A DNA stretch of 64,000 bases, from the NCBI GenBank assembly GCA_044221315.1, contig JBGAPK010000015.1:1-64000 (forward strand). Reading direction: 5' to 3'. Both the position numbers and the translations under genes were made by a program. This DNA is from JAFEBO01 sp044221315. Lineage in GTDB: Bacteria; Planctomycetota; Phycisphaerae; Phycisphaerales; UBA1924. Under the pieces are notes generated by a model. That model did no database searches. It was not told the origin of the DNA and worked only from the letters and a program-made list of their open reading frames with translations. Below, piece after piece: positions 9,350 through 17,631 of the stretch (position 1 is the stretch's first letter; each line of letters opens with the position of its first letter).

Positions 9350-10798
9350 TCAGAAGAGCAGCTGGAACTGAGCGCGGAGGGCGACTTCGCCAGCCTTCGG
9401 GCTGCCGAGGACGCCGGCGTTCGTGTTCGGAGCAGCGAGGCTGCTGCCGGGGACGAACTGGCCGGTGGCGGCGTTGCCCTGGAAGTTGATGCCCTGGAGG
9501 TTCTGGTCACGGTTCAGACCAATGACGATGTCGCCGCTGATCTTGGCCGTCTGAGACTCTGGGAACATGTAGTAGTTGAGGCCGAAGTCGAGGAAGTTCC
9601 AGATGTGCGGGCTGGCGGTGGTGCCGGCGCCGGCGATGCCGCTGTTGGCCCAGATGCCGTCGTAGCGACCGAAGATTTCGATCTGCTGGGTGGCGAACCA
9701 GCCGCCCTGGATCTGCCAGCCGTAGCTGTTGTTGGTGGTCGAGAAGGGGACAGTTGCGGTGCTCTGGAGCTTTGCATGGCTGCCGACGAACGCGCCGTAG
9801 ATGTTCCAGCCGTTGCCCTTGATCTGGGTGTCGATGGTCCAGAGGAAGAAGTTGCTCTGGTTGGCATTGGTCACGTTGTCGAGACCATCACCAGTCTTAC
9901 CCGCCTGCTGCCAGTGCACCGCACCGCCGAGGAAGGCCGCGAACTGGCTGTTCTGCCAGGAGGAGAACTGATTCCACTGATTCCAGTCGCCGGCGAACTT
10001 GCCGTCGACGCGGAGGGTCAGGGCGTAGTCAGATTCGTTGGGATTGTTGTAATCCGTGTTCGCGGAGCGCCAGCCATCGCTGACCGCGCCCAGGACGCGG
10101 AAGGCATCAGCGGTGTAGCCGACCTGGATGCCCTGGCTGCGCTGCTGGCGGTAGGTGTCGGCCATGAACGAGCGGTCGATCGACTGCTGGTAGGCATCGC
10201 CGATCAGATCCTCGGTCAGGATGGGGAGCTTGAACTGACCCCAGCGGACATCCCAGTTGTTGTCGAACGCGTACTTCATGAACGCGTCTTCAAGCTGGAA
10301 CTGGCCGGTGTTCACGGTGGTGAAACCGTTCGGGTTTCCGGCTACCGCGCCGTTGTTGTTGATCGGATTAACGTTGGTTTCCTGGAAACCGCCCTGGATG
10401 TAGTAGGTCAGTTCGGGCGAGCCAGCGTTACCGGCGAAGTACAGCTGCGCGCGGGGCATGCTGAAGCCGATCGTCGCCTTGTCCTGGCCCGTCAGACCGC
10501 CGCCGCCGCCGTTGGTCGAGCCGCCCGGCGTGGTATTCGCCGTCGAGCCCGAACGGAAGTCAGCGGTGTAGCGGAACTGCAAGAGCCCGCCGATCCGGAG
10601 GCTGAAATTGCCCGAGCCGTCGGTGATCGTCAGGCCGTTGCTGCCCTTCGAGGCGGCGAGGCTCGTACGACCGGCCGCGTCCGCCTGCAACTCATTGGCG
10701 TACGCACGGCTCGTGTCCGTGGTTTCCGCGCCAAACGCCGTGGCCGCGAGGCCGAGCGCTGCGCCCGCGATAAAGAACATCTTGCTCGTGTGCACCAT
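9350..10798 (-). CDS. Outer-membrane porin (second of a paralogous pair)
   Basis: A 482-residue exported porin. Signal peptide MVHTSKMFFIAGAALGLAAT ends near AFGAE. AAGGAG precedes the ATG by about ten bases. NFSLRIGGLLQFRYTADF, DVRWGQFKLPILTEDLIG, SIDRSFMADTYRQQRSQG and the final strand ALRAQFQLLF are shared with the neighbouring porin; this copy has extra Gly/Asn loops (about residues 95-135). The closing Phe fits Bam-dependent insertion. It is transcribed divergently from the PhoB-type regulator 528 bp away, so phosphate-regulated expression and anion uptake are plausible but inferred. Codon use looks regular, as for an abundant protein. It ends at a strong terminator. Confidence 0.9.
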   Translation of the reverse strand: MVHTSKMFFIAGAALGLAATAFGAETTDTSRAYANELQADAAGRTSLAASKGSNGLTITDGSGNFSLRIGGLLQFRYTADFRSGSTANTTPGGSTNGGGGGLTGQDKATIGFSMPRAQLYFAGNAGSPELTYYIQGGFQETNVNPINNNGAVAGNPNGFTTVNTGQFQLEDAFMKYAFDNNWDVRWGQFKLPILTEDLIGDAYQQSIDRSFMADTYRQQRSQGIQVGYTADAFRVLGAVSDGWRSANTDYNNPNESDYALTLRVDGKFAGDWNQWNQFSSWQNSQFAAFLGGAVHWQQAGKTGDGLDNVTNANQSNFFLWTIDTQIKGNGWNIYGAFVGSHAKLQSTATVPFSTTNNSYGWQIQGGWFATQQIEIFGRYDGIWANSGIAGAGTTASPHIWNFLDFGLNYYMFPESQTAKISGDIVIGLNRDQNLQGINFQGNAATGQFVPGSSLAAPNTNAGVLGSPKAGEVALRAQFQLLF

Positions 10799-11326
10799 CT
10801 CGTAAGACTCCTTGTTCCCGGACAGGCCGTCTCAAAGCCCATCCATCCTTCACGTCCGAACGAAAGATCAGGCCCCAAGGCCAGTCTTCCGGACCACGCA
10901 TTCTCCGAGCCGCGGACCGCCCACGACTCTTCACTTCTTCACCGCCGAGCGGCACTCCGGCCTTTTGCGTCAGTCCCTGACGCACCCCGACAGTTTTCTC
11001 TTCCCACTCCGACAGGGATCTCTAGTCCCAAAACTCGATCCGGAGAAGAACTCAAAGCGTACCCCTCGGATATTAGCAAGTCCAAACTCTCTTTGCACTT
11101 TTTCGGTCGCACCACCCCTGTCTTCAACTCTTTTCGTCCCCACCCCGGGTGTTATCAACAATCTTTATACCAAACAAATTACGAATATCGGCTGGTTCGG
11201 CATTCTTCGCGCAGTCTCAACACTCGGAATCCCCTGCTTCCGGCCCCTGCCCGTTACCGTTAGATACGTCCAGCCACTTCCTTGGACCCCGTTTGCCGGC
11301 AGTTGGCGGCTTCACCCTGCATCCCT
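10799..11326. promoter_or_regulatory. Long divergent intergenic region, porin / phoB-like regulator
   Basis: This 528-bp gap contains no convincing gene. It includes a perfect inverted repeat GCGTCAG-TCC-CTGACGC (10967-10983), the right shape for a dimeric regulator site, and a much more AT-rich stretch (about 11130-11215) suited to promoters for the regulator. I did not find a clear enteric-type Pho box (tandem CTGTCAT). Confidence 0.45.
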
Positions 11327-12055
11327 ATGGCCGACCGCCCACACATCCTCATCGTTGAAGACGAGCGCGACCTTTCCGACCTCCTGGTCTACAACCTGAA
11401 GCGCGCCGGTTATTCGACCGCCACCGCCGCGGGCGGCCGAGCGGCCCTCGACACGGTGGCTCGTCACGCGCCAGACCTCATCCTTCTTGACATCATGATT
11501 CCCGAACTTTCGGGAACCGAAGTCGCGGCACGCCTGCGGGCCGAACCGGCCTCCGCATCCATACCGATCATCATGCTGACGGCCAAGGGTGAAGAAACCG
11601 ACCAGATCGTCGGGCTCAAGGTGGGGGCCGACGACTACATCACGAAGCCGTTTTCAATGAAGGTGCTGCTCGCCCGGATCGAGGCACTCCTCCGGCGGAG
11701 CGGACGGCTCGGGAGCGAGAGCGGCCAGATCCGGCTCGGACCTATCGAGATCAGCACCGACACCCATCAGGCCACCCTTGACGGCCAACTGATCAAGCTC
11801 ACCCTCACCGAGTTTCGCATTCTCGCATCCCTTGTCCAGGCGGGCGGGCGAGTCCTCTCGCGCAACGCCCTGATGACCCGCGCCATGGGTCCCGGAGTCA
11901 CCGTGACCGAACGCACGATCGATGTGCACGTCACGAGCATCCGCAAGAAGCTGGGCGATTACTCGCACGTCGTCAAGACAGTCCGCGGCGTGGGCTATCG
12001 CACGTCTCTCGAAGCGGACGAAAATTCGCGTGACCTCAACGGCACGGCCTCCTGA
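11327..12055 (+). CDS. phoB: OmpR/PhoB-family response regulator
   Basis: A 242-residue response regulator. The receiver domain begins HILIVEDERD (acidic pocket E11, D12) with the phospho-acceptor D55 in LLDIMIPE and the conserved Lys in MLTAKGEE. The C-terminal winged helix (about 145-232) has LTLTEFRILASL, RTIDVHVTSIRKKLG and KTVRGVGYR, as in PhoB. The first ATG consistent with the receiver fold is at 11327; a longer in-frame start at 11282 would add 15 unstructured residues. The partner kinase starts 29 bp downstream, so the two form an operon. The phosphate role is inferred from family and from the adjacent porins. Confidence 0.88.
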   Translation: MADRPHILIVEDERDLSDLLVYNLKRAGYSTATAAGGRAALDTVARHAPDLILLDIMIPELSGTEVAARLRAEPASASIPIIMLTAKGEETDQIVGLKVGADDYITKPFSMKVLLARIEALLRRSGRLGSESGQIRLGPIEISTDTHQATLDGQLIKLTLTEFRILASLVQAGGRVLSRNALMTRAMGPGVTVTERTIDVHVTSIRKKLGDYSHVVKTVRGVGYRTSLEADENSRDLNGTAS

Positions 12056-12084
12056 CACCTTCTCCTTTTCTAGCATGAGGCCCC

Positions 12085-13494
12085 ATGGCCCAGAGCGCTC
12101 CACCGCCCGGCACGCTCCGAGACCTCGCGGTACTTCTTGCTCCCGGCCTCGGCGCCCTCGCGGCCTGGAAATTCGGGGCAGCGCCGGTGATCGTGCTGGG
12201 CCTGGGCGCGCTCGGGCCGCTGGTCGGGATCACTCTGCTCTCCGCCCGCACGCGATCGCTGCGGAGCGCGGAGGAACGGCTGCGGACCACACTGGCCCGC
12301 CTCCGGAGGAGCCTGGGCGACGACCCCGGCGTGGATGCCACGGCCGAAGAGGCCTCCGAAGACCGGCTCGAACACGACCTTTCGGATCTGGTTCGACGCT
12401 CGCACGCCGCGGCATCGCGCGTGGAACAGGTTGAAACCGGGCTGACCGATGCGCGCGCCGCACTCGACGCCAGCGAGGAATTCGTGCTCCTGTTCGCGCC
12501 ACGGGGAACCGTGCGTCTGGCCAACCGTGCGGCGGTTGACTTCTTTTCGCAGGGCGCGGCACCCCTGCACGAACGTCACATCGAGGATCTTTTCGCCCAG
12601 AAAGAACTGCTCGATCTGTACGCGGCCGCCGCCGTGGGACAGTTGCGCCGGGAGGAAGTGGTAATCGCCGGCCGGCAGGGGCGGCGCGTCTTCAACGTGA
12701 CGGCGATGCCTGTCGACCTCCCGTCCGCGGGCCGGTGCGTATTGCTGATGCTCCGGGACGTCACGGAGCACCAGTCGGCTCTCCGTCTTGGGGGGGATTT
12801 CGTCGCCAGCGTCAGCCATGAACTGCGCACGCCCCTTGCGTCCATCAAAGCCGCGCTGGAAACACTCCGCGACTCCGCGCGCGACGATCCGATCATGTCC
12901 GACCGATTGCTCGGCATGATCGGCGTCAACGCCGACCGTCTGGAGGCCCTGACCACCGACGTCTTGCGGCTCTCGCAGTTGGAATCCTCCGGCGCCCGGC
13001 CGGAGATGGAGCCCGTCGAGGTCCGCCCGGTCCTCGACTCGATCAGCTCGCTCCTCGAGCCGCTGCTGTCAGAACGCTCGCTCCGGATTGAGTACGACGT
13101 GCCTGAATCGCTGCGGGTGATCCGCACAGACCCGCGTCTCTTCGAGCTCATACTCAAGAACCTGCTGGAGAACGCGGCGAAGTTTGCCTTCGAAAGCACG
13201 AGCATCCGCGTCGTCGCTGTGGCTATCGACGAGGCTACGCGATGGCAGGTGACCGACAGGGGGATCGGCATCCCCCTCAACCAGCAGCAGCGGATCTTCG
13301 ATCGCTTCTACCAGGTAGATTCGGCCCGCACCGGTTCGCAGAAGCGGCGCGGCACGGGGCTGGGCCTGGCCATTGTTCAGAACGCCGTCCGCGCCCTCGG
13401 CGGGACGATCCGAGTGGAATCGGTCTGGCAGCAGGGCACAACGATGACCGTGGAATTGCCCGGCAGCCTTGGCGAGACGCCGAGCGCGGAGTAG
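12085..13494 (+). CDS. phoR: PhoR-type sensor histidine kinase
   Basis: A 469-residue membrane kinase. Two close hydrophobic segments (about residues 12-55) form a hairpin with little periplasmic sequence, as in PhoR. A PAS-like domain (about 125-230) follows, then HisKA with SVSHELRTPL (H245), and HATPase_c with NLLENAAKF (N box), DRGIGIP (G1), FDRFYQVD (F box) and GTGLGLAIV (G2). The small periplasmic part suggests it senses through a transporter or PhoU rather than a ligand. It lies 29 bp after the response regulator and converges with a lipoprotein gene. The symbol is by synteny and architecture. Confidence 0.87.
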   Translation: MAQSAPPPGTLRDLAVLLAPGLGALAAWKFGAAPVIVLGLGALGPLVGITLLSARTRSLRSAEERLRTTLARLRRSLGDDPGVDATAEEASEDRLEHDLSDLVRRSHAAASRVEQVETGLTDARAALDASEEFVLLFAPRGTVRLANRAAVDFFSQGAAPLHERHIEDLFAQKELLDLYAAAAVGQLRREEVVIAGRQGRRVFNVTAMPVDLPSAGRCVLLMLRDVTEHQSALRLGGDFVASVSHELRTPLASIKAALETLRDSARDDPIMSDRLLGMIGVNADRLEALTTDVLRLSQLESSGARPEMEPVEVRPVLDSISSLLEPLLSERSLRIEYDVPESLRVIRTDPRLFELILKNLLENAAKFAFESTSIRVVAVAIDEATRWQVTDRGIGIPLNQQQRIFDRFYQVDSARTGSQKRRGTGLGLAIVQNAVRALGGTIRVESVWQQGTTMTVELPGSLGETPSAE

Positions 13495-13593
13495 AGGACT
13501 CATTCGTCCAGAGAATGCCCGATGCGCCGCGCCGAAACTCCGGAAGAAGACCAATTCCCGATGTCGGATCGATCGCGATGGGTCCGTGTCCCG

Positions 13594-14076
13594 CTACGTG
13601 CCCCACGGGTCCCAGCCGGACGGAATGGGTGCGGTTTTGAAGGGGCCTTCCAGCTGCGCCAGCCGAAAACTCATGTCGTCGAGAAGCCCTTTCTCCCGTC
13701 CGGCATCGCCAAAGAGCCCGACCTTGCAAAAGATCGTCATCTCGATCGGACCTTCCTGGCTCGGTCGGATCTTGGGATCGATTGGTTGCTGGCGCTTGAC
13801 GATGAGCGTCACCGTCTCGTCATGGGCGGTCAGCAGAGTAAAGGTCTGCGTCAGGTCGTCGGGTGTGTCCTGGCTCATGATGCCCATCGCCCGGTGCATG
13901 GCGGCCAGCAACACTGCCCCGTTCACGTCATCCCAATCTCCTTTGATGACTTGAGTCGTTCCGTCGATCGCGTAGGGACCTCGCGTGTAATCACTGCGCG
14001 TGCGGCAACCGCTCGAGGTGGACAGAAGTCCGATAACCAAGCCAATCCGCAGCACCCTTTGCCTGATTCTCTCCAT
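13594..14076 (-). CDS. Lipoprotein of unknown function
   Basis: A 160-residue lipoprotein. The ATG at 14076 gives a basic N-terminus (MERIRQRVLR), a hydrophobic core and the lipobox LSTSSGC; further upstream the frame is Pro/Arg-rich and not protein-like. The mature part contains TTQVIKGDWDDVNGAVLLAAMHRA and ends in IPSGWDPWGT. No family is recognised. It is transcribed divergently from PhoH with 172 bp between the starts. Confidence 0.75.
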   Translation of the reverse strand: MERIRQRVLRIGLVIGLLSTSSGCRTRSDYTRGPYAIDGTTQVIKGDWDDVNGAVLLAAMHRAMGIMSQDTPDDLTQTFTLLTAHDETVTLIVKRQQPIDPKIRPSQEGPIEMTIFCKVGLFGDAGREKGLLDDMSFRLAQLEGPFKTAPIPSGWDPWGT

Positions 14077-14248
14077 CCACGGCTCCGATGAATCAATAAA
14101 GGAAGGGGCTTCCGATCGCTCGCGCGGGCGGCGGCGGGATTGCCGCCCCCCGTAGACTGTACCAACGGGCTGAGGCCTCAACGCGGGCAGCCCATCGCCT
14201 GATCCGGAGCCCGGTTCTTCCGGGACGTCCTTGGCTCGACCCGACAGA

Positions 14249-15274
14249 ATGGAAATCTCGGTGCATGTGCCGACCGGCCCCCGCCGCGTTGGAGTGCTTG
14301 GCTCGGCGGAACGCAACCTCAAGATGATCCGCGAGGCTTTGGGCGTCAGCATTACCGCCCGCGATGCGACGGTTCACCTTCGGGGCGAGCGGGGCCCAGT
14401 CTCGATCGCCCGGCGGGTGCTTGAGAGGCTGGGTGAGGGCTCGGGCCGGGAAGTCCTGACGCGGCAACAGGTTCTCGATCTCATCAGCGATGAATCGGCC
14501 ACGGAGGAACGGCGATCCCAGACGACGAATGGCGAAGCCTTCGACTCGGCGGCCCTGCCCGTCGAGCCGCTCGAGGAATGGGATGGTCGTCTGTCCGTCT
14601 TTGTTGCCGGCCGCCCGGTGAAGCCAAAGACGACGAACCAAGTCGCGTATATCGAGTCGATCCGGGATCACGATCTTGTGTTCTGCGTGGGTCCGGCCGG
14701 GACGGGAAAGACCTATCTCGCCGTCGCGACCGCGGTTCACCTGCTCAAGACCGACCGCTGCCGCAAACTGATCCTGGTGCGCCCCGCCGTCGAAGCCGGC
14801 GAAAAGCTGGGCTATCTGCCGGGCGACCTGCAGGCGAAGGTGAATCCGTACCTCCGCCCGCTGCTGGACGCGCTGCACGACATGATGGACTTCGGCACGA
14901 TCCAGCGCTTCATGGCGAGCGACGTGATCGAGGTGGTGCCCCTGGCGTACATGCGCGGACGCACTCTGAATAACGCCGTGATCATCCTCGACGAGGCCCA
15001 GAATACAACGAAGGGGCAGATGAAGATGTTCCTCACGCGCCTGGGGCACGGCAGCAAGATGATCGTGACAGGCGATACGACGCAGATCGACCTGCCCGAC
15101 CCGCGCGAGAGCGGGCTGATCGATGCGGCCCGGCGCTTCACCCGGACCCCGGGGATCGGCTTTGCGCAGCTCACGAGGGTGGACGTGGTGCGCCATCCGC
15201 TGGTGCAGCGCGTCATCGAGGCGTACGGCGAGGATGATGCGGCGCCGGGGCTGGCTCGGGAGGGTCAGGCCTGA
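14249..15274 (+). CDS. PhoH-like ATPase (YbeZ family)
   Basis: A 341-residue PhoH/YbeZ-type P-loop protein with a small N-terminal nucleic-acid-binding-like domain (GSAERNLKMIREALGV). Walker A GPAGTGKT and Walker B VIILDEAQN are intact; LVRPAVEAGEKLGYLPGDL and TGDTTQIDLP are family signatures. Such proteins act with YbeY in ribosome and rRNA quality control. The ATG at 14249 is used; the longer frame begins with TTG. Its stop overlaps the start of the HD phosphodiesterase by one base (TGATG), so the two are translationally coupled. No ybeY follows, unlike the common order phoH-(pgpH)-ybeY. Confidence 0.9.
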   Translation: MEISVHVPTGPRRVGVLGSAERNLKMIREALGVSITARDATVHLRGERGPVSIARRVLERLGEGSGREVLTRQQVLDLISDESATEERRSQTTNGEAFDSAALPVEPLEEWDGRLSVFVAGRPVKPKTTNQVAYIESIRDHDLVFCVGPAGTGKTYLAVATAVHLLKTDRCRKLILVRPAVEAGEKLGYLPGDLQAKVNPYLRPLLDALHDMMDFGTIQRFMASDVIEVVPLAYMRGRTLNNAVIILDEAQNTTKGQMKMFLTRLGHGSKMIVTGDTTQIDLPDPRESGLIDAARRFTRTPGIGFAQLTRVDVVRHPLVQRVIEAYGEDDAAPGLAREGQA

Positions 15275-17631
15275 TGGCAACCGACAACGGCAAACCATCC
15301 TCGCGGGCTGAGATCATCCGCCAGAAGCACAGGGCGTCTTCCCGACTGGTCGAGGCGATCGGCAAGTCGCTCTCGCCGCTGTTCTCGCAGCCGCGGATAG
15401 CGAGCGCGATCCTGGTCGCGGCCTGTTTCGTGCTGGTCGCGACGGCGCTGGCCGTCTGGGCCAGGCGTCAGCCGCAGGTCGCCGTCGGGCGGATCATGAC
15501 CGACACGCGGCTGGTGCGCGTGCCTCTCGCCCTCGAGGATCGCGACGCGACCAAAAACGCGCGCGAATCGGCCCGGCAGCGGACGCCGTGGATATTCGCG
15601 GCGGACGTGCCGGTGCTCCAGGAACTCAAGGGCTCGCTCGACAATCTGCCGCGCACCCTGGCCCGCGTTCAGTCCTTCGAGCAGGTCGAACCGACGATCC
15701 GAGAGCAATTCGGCATCACGCCCGAGTCGTTCGCGGCGGTGAAGGCGGAAGCGGTGAACGGCGAGCCATCGGCCCAGTGGCTGTCGATGGTGGCGGAACT
15801 GACGAACGGCCTGCGGGGGATGCCGCTGCTCGACGCCGCGACCTGGCAGCGGGCGACACAGGAAGGCCTGCATACGCAGATCACGCTGACGTTCGAGGAT
15901 CCGTCGGGCGCCAAGCCGCCCAGGGTCGTCGAGGGGGTGTCTCGGCGGGAAGTGCTGAACCTCGGTGACGAGCCGCACCTGCGTCAGACGCTCTCTTCGC
16001 TCGCACGCGAAGCGGGATTCTCGGGAACGCTGCGCACGCTGGTGGCCGATCGGATCATCCACGTCGGCAAGCCGACATTCCGGCTCGACGCCGGCGCGAC
16101 CACCAACGCCCAGAATGCCGCGGCCGGCGCGGTCAAACCCGTGATCGCGGAGAGCCCTGTCGGGCAGGTGATCTTCCGGCGGGGCGACATCCTGACCGAC
16201 ACGCAACTCGGGCTCTATGAGGCCGAGATGGCGGCGTTCGAGCGCGATGCGGACAAGTGGCGTGTCTGGCTGCGTGACGGAGCGATTGCCGTGCTGATCA
16301 CGGGAATCACGCTCGCGATGATCCTCTACACGGCGCTCTTCGCCCAGCGCCTCAAGCGCAGCAGCGGGCGGATCATCGGCGTGTGCGTGCTGCTGGCGAG
16401 CGCCATGGCCGCGGCAGTGATCGGCACGGCGCTCAAGCCCGAACTCGCGGCCGTGACCTCGGTGCTGCCGACCCTGTTCGTGGTCATCGTGCTGTGCATC
16501 GCGTACGACCAGCGGGTGGCGCTGGCGTTCGGCGTGCTGCACGGGCTGCTGGTGTGCCTGGCGCTCAGCCTGGGGGCGGGCGCGTACGCGGTGATCCTGC
16601 TCGCGGTGTGCGCCGCGGTCTTCCTTCTCAAAGACGTCCGCGACCGGGCGGCGGTGATCCGCATGTCGCTCGTGACGGCGCTGGCGGTCGCCGGCGCGAC
16701 GTTGCTGGTCGGGGCGATTGAGCGACCCCTGATTCCCAAGGCGGCGGTGTGGGAGATCTGCTCTGACGCGCTGCTGGCGGGCGGGTGCACCGTTGCGCTC
16801 GGGGGGTCCTTGCTTTTCATCCTTCCGACCATCGAGCGGGCGTTCGACATCACGACGGGAATGACGCTGATCGAACTCCGCGACCCCAAGCATCCGCTGC
16901 TGCGCGATATGCAGATGCGTGCGCCGGGCACATACAACCACAGCCTGGCGGTCGCGAACATTGCCGAGGCCGCGGCGGACGCGATCGGCGCGAACAGCCT
17001 GCTGGCGTACGTCGGCGCCCTGTACCACGACATCGGAAAGGTCAACAAGCCCGAATATTTCGTCGAGAATCAGGGCGGCGGACCCAACAAGCACGACAGA
17101 CTGACGCCGGCCATGAGCCTGCTGGTGGTGGTCGGGCATGTCAAGGACGGGATGGAAATGGCCCGCGCATTCAACATTCCGCGCACCATCCAGCATTTCA
17201 TCGAGAGCCATCACGGCACTACGCTCGTCGAGTTCTTCTATCACCGGGCACGCAAGCGGGCCCTCGACCAGGCCGGGCGAGAAGGGCTGGACGAGCAGGA
17301 CGTGCACGTCCCCGACGAGATCGAGTATCGCTACCCCGGCCCCAAGCCGCAGACGAGAGAGGCCGCGATCCTGATGGTGGCCGACGCGGTCGAGAGCGCC
17401 GCCCGCGCGCTGTCCGACCCGACGCCGTCGCGGATCGAGGCGCTGGTGCAGACGATCGCGAACAAGCGGCTGCTCGACGGGCAGTTCGAGGATTGCGAGA
17501 TCTCGATGCGGGACCTCTCGCGGATCGCGGCGAGCATCTCACGAACGCTGGCGGGCATCCACCACGCCCGGATCGACTATCCGGAGCCGGCGGAGATCGA
17601 GCCCAAGACGGGGTCAGTCCGTGCGGGCTGA
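15274..17631 (+). CDS. PgpH/YqfF-type 7TM HD-domain phosphodiesterase
   Basis: A 785-residue membrane protein of the 7TMR-HD family; characterised members (PgpH) hydrolyse cyclic di-AMP. One N-terminal membrane segment (about residues 45-66) precedes a long extracytoplasmic domain (about 70-330). Seven helices follow (about 330-530), then a cytosolic HD domain with YNHSLAVA, LYHDIGK (the HD pair), and IESHHGT, which carry the metal ligands. An insertion GLDEQDVHVPDEIEYRYPGP fits this subfamily. It overlaps phoH by one base and its 3' end overlaps the convergent dihydrouridine synthase by 18 bp. Confidence 0.9.
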   Translation: MATDNGKPSSRAEIIRQKHRASSRLVEAIGKSLSPLFSQPRIASAILVAACFVLVATALAVWARRQPQVAVGRIMTDTRLVRVPLALEDRDATKNARESARQRTPWIFAADVPVLQELKGSLDNLPRTLARVQSFEQVEPTIREQFGITPESFAAVKAEAVNGEPSAQWLSMVAELTNGLRGMPLLDAATWQRATQEGLHTQITLTFEDPSGAKPPRVVEGVSRREVLNLGDEPHLRQTLSSLAREAGFSGTLRTLVADRIIHVGKPTFRLDAGATTNAQNAAAGAVKPVIAESPVGQVIFRRGDILTDTQLGLYEAEMAAFERDADKWRVWLRDGAIAVLITGITLAMILYTALFAQRLKRSSGRIIGVCVLLASAMAAAVIGTALKPELAAVTSVLPTLFVVIVLCIAYDQRVALAFGVLHGLLVCLALSLGAGAYAVILLAVCAAVFLLKDVRDRAAVIRMSLVTALAVAGATLLVGAIERPLIPKAAVWEICSDALLAGGCTVALGGSLLFILPTIERAFDITTGMTLIELRDPKHPLLRDMQMRAPGTYNHSLAVANIAEAAADAIGANSLLAYVGALYHDIGKVNKPEYFVENQGGGPNKHDRLTPAMSLLVVVGHVKDGMEMARAFNIPRTIQHFIESHHGTTLVEFFYHRARKRALDQAGREGLDEQDVHVPDEIEYRYPGPKPQTREAAILMVADAVESAARALSDPTPSRIEALVQTIANKRLLDGQFEDCEISMRDLSRIAASISRTLAGIHHARIDYPEPAEIEPKTGSVRAG

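Noticed and set aside
12070..12819. Minus-strand frame over the histidine kinase
   Set aside because: No motifs; the plus-strand kinase has all canonical boxes.
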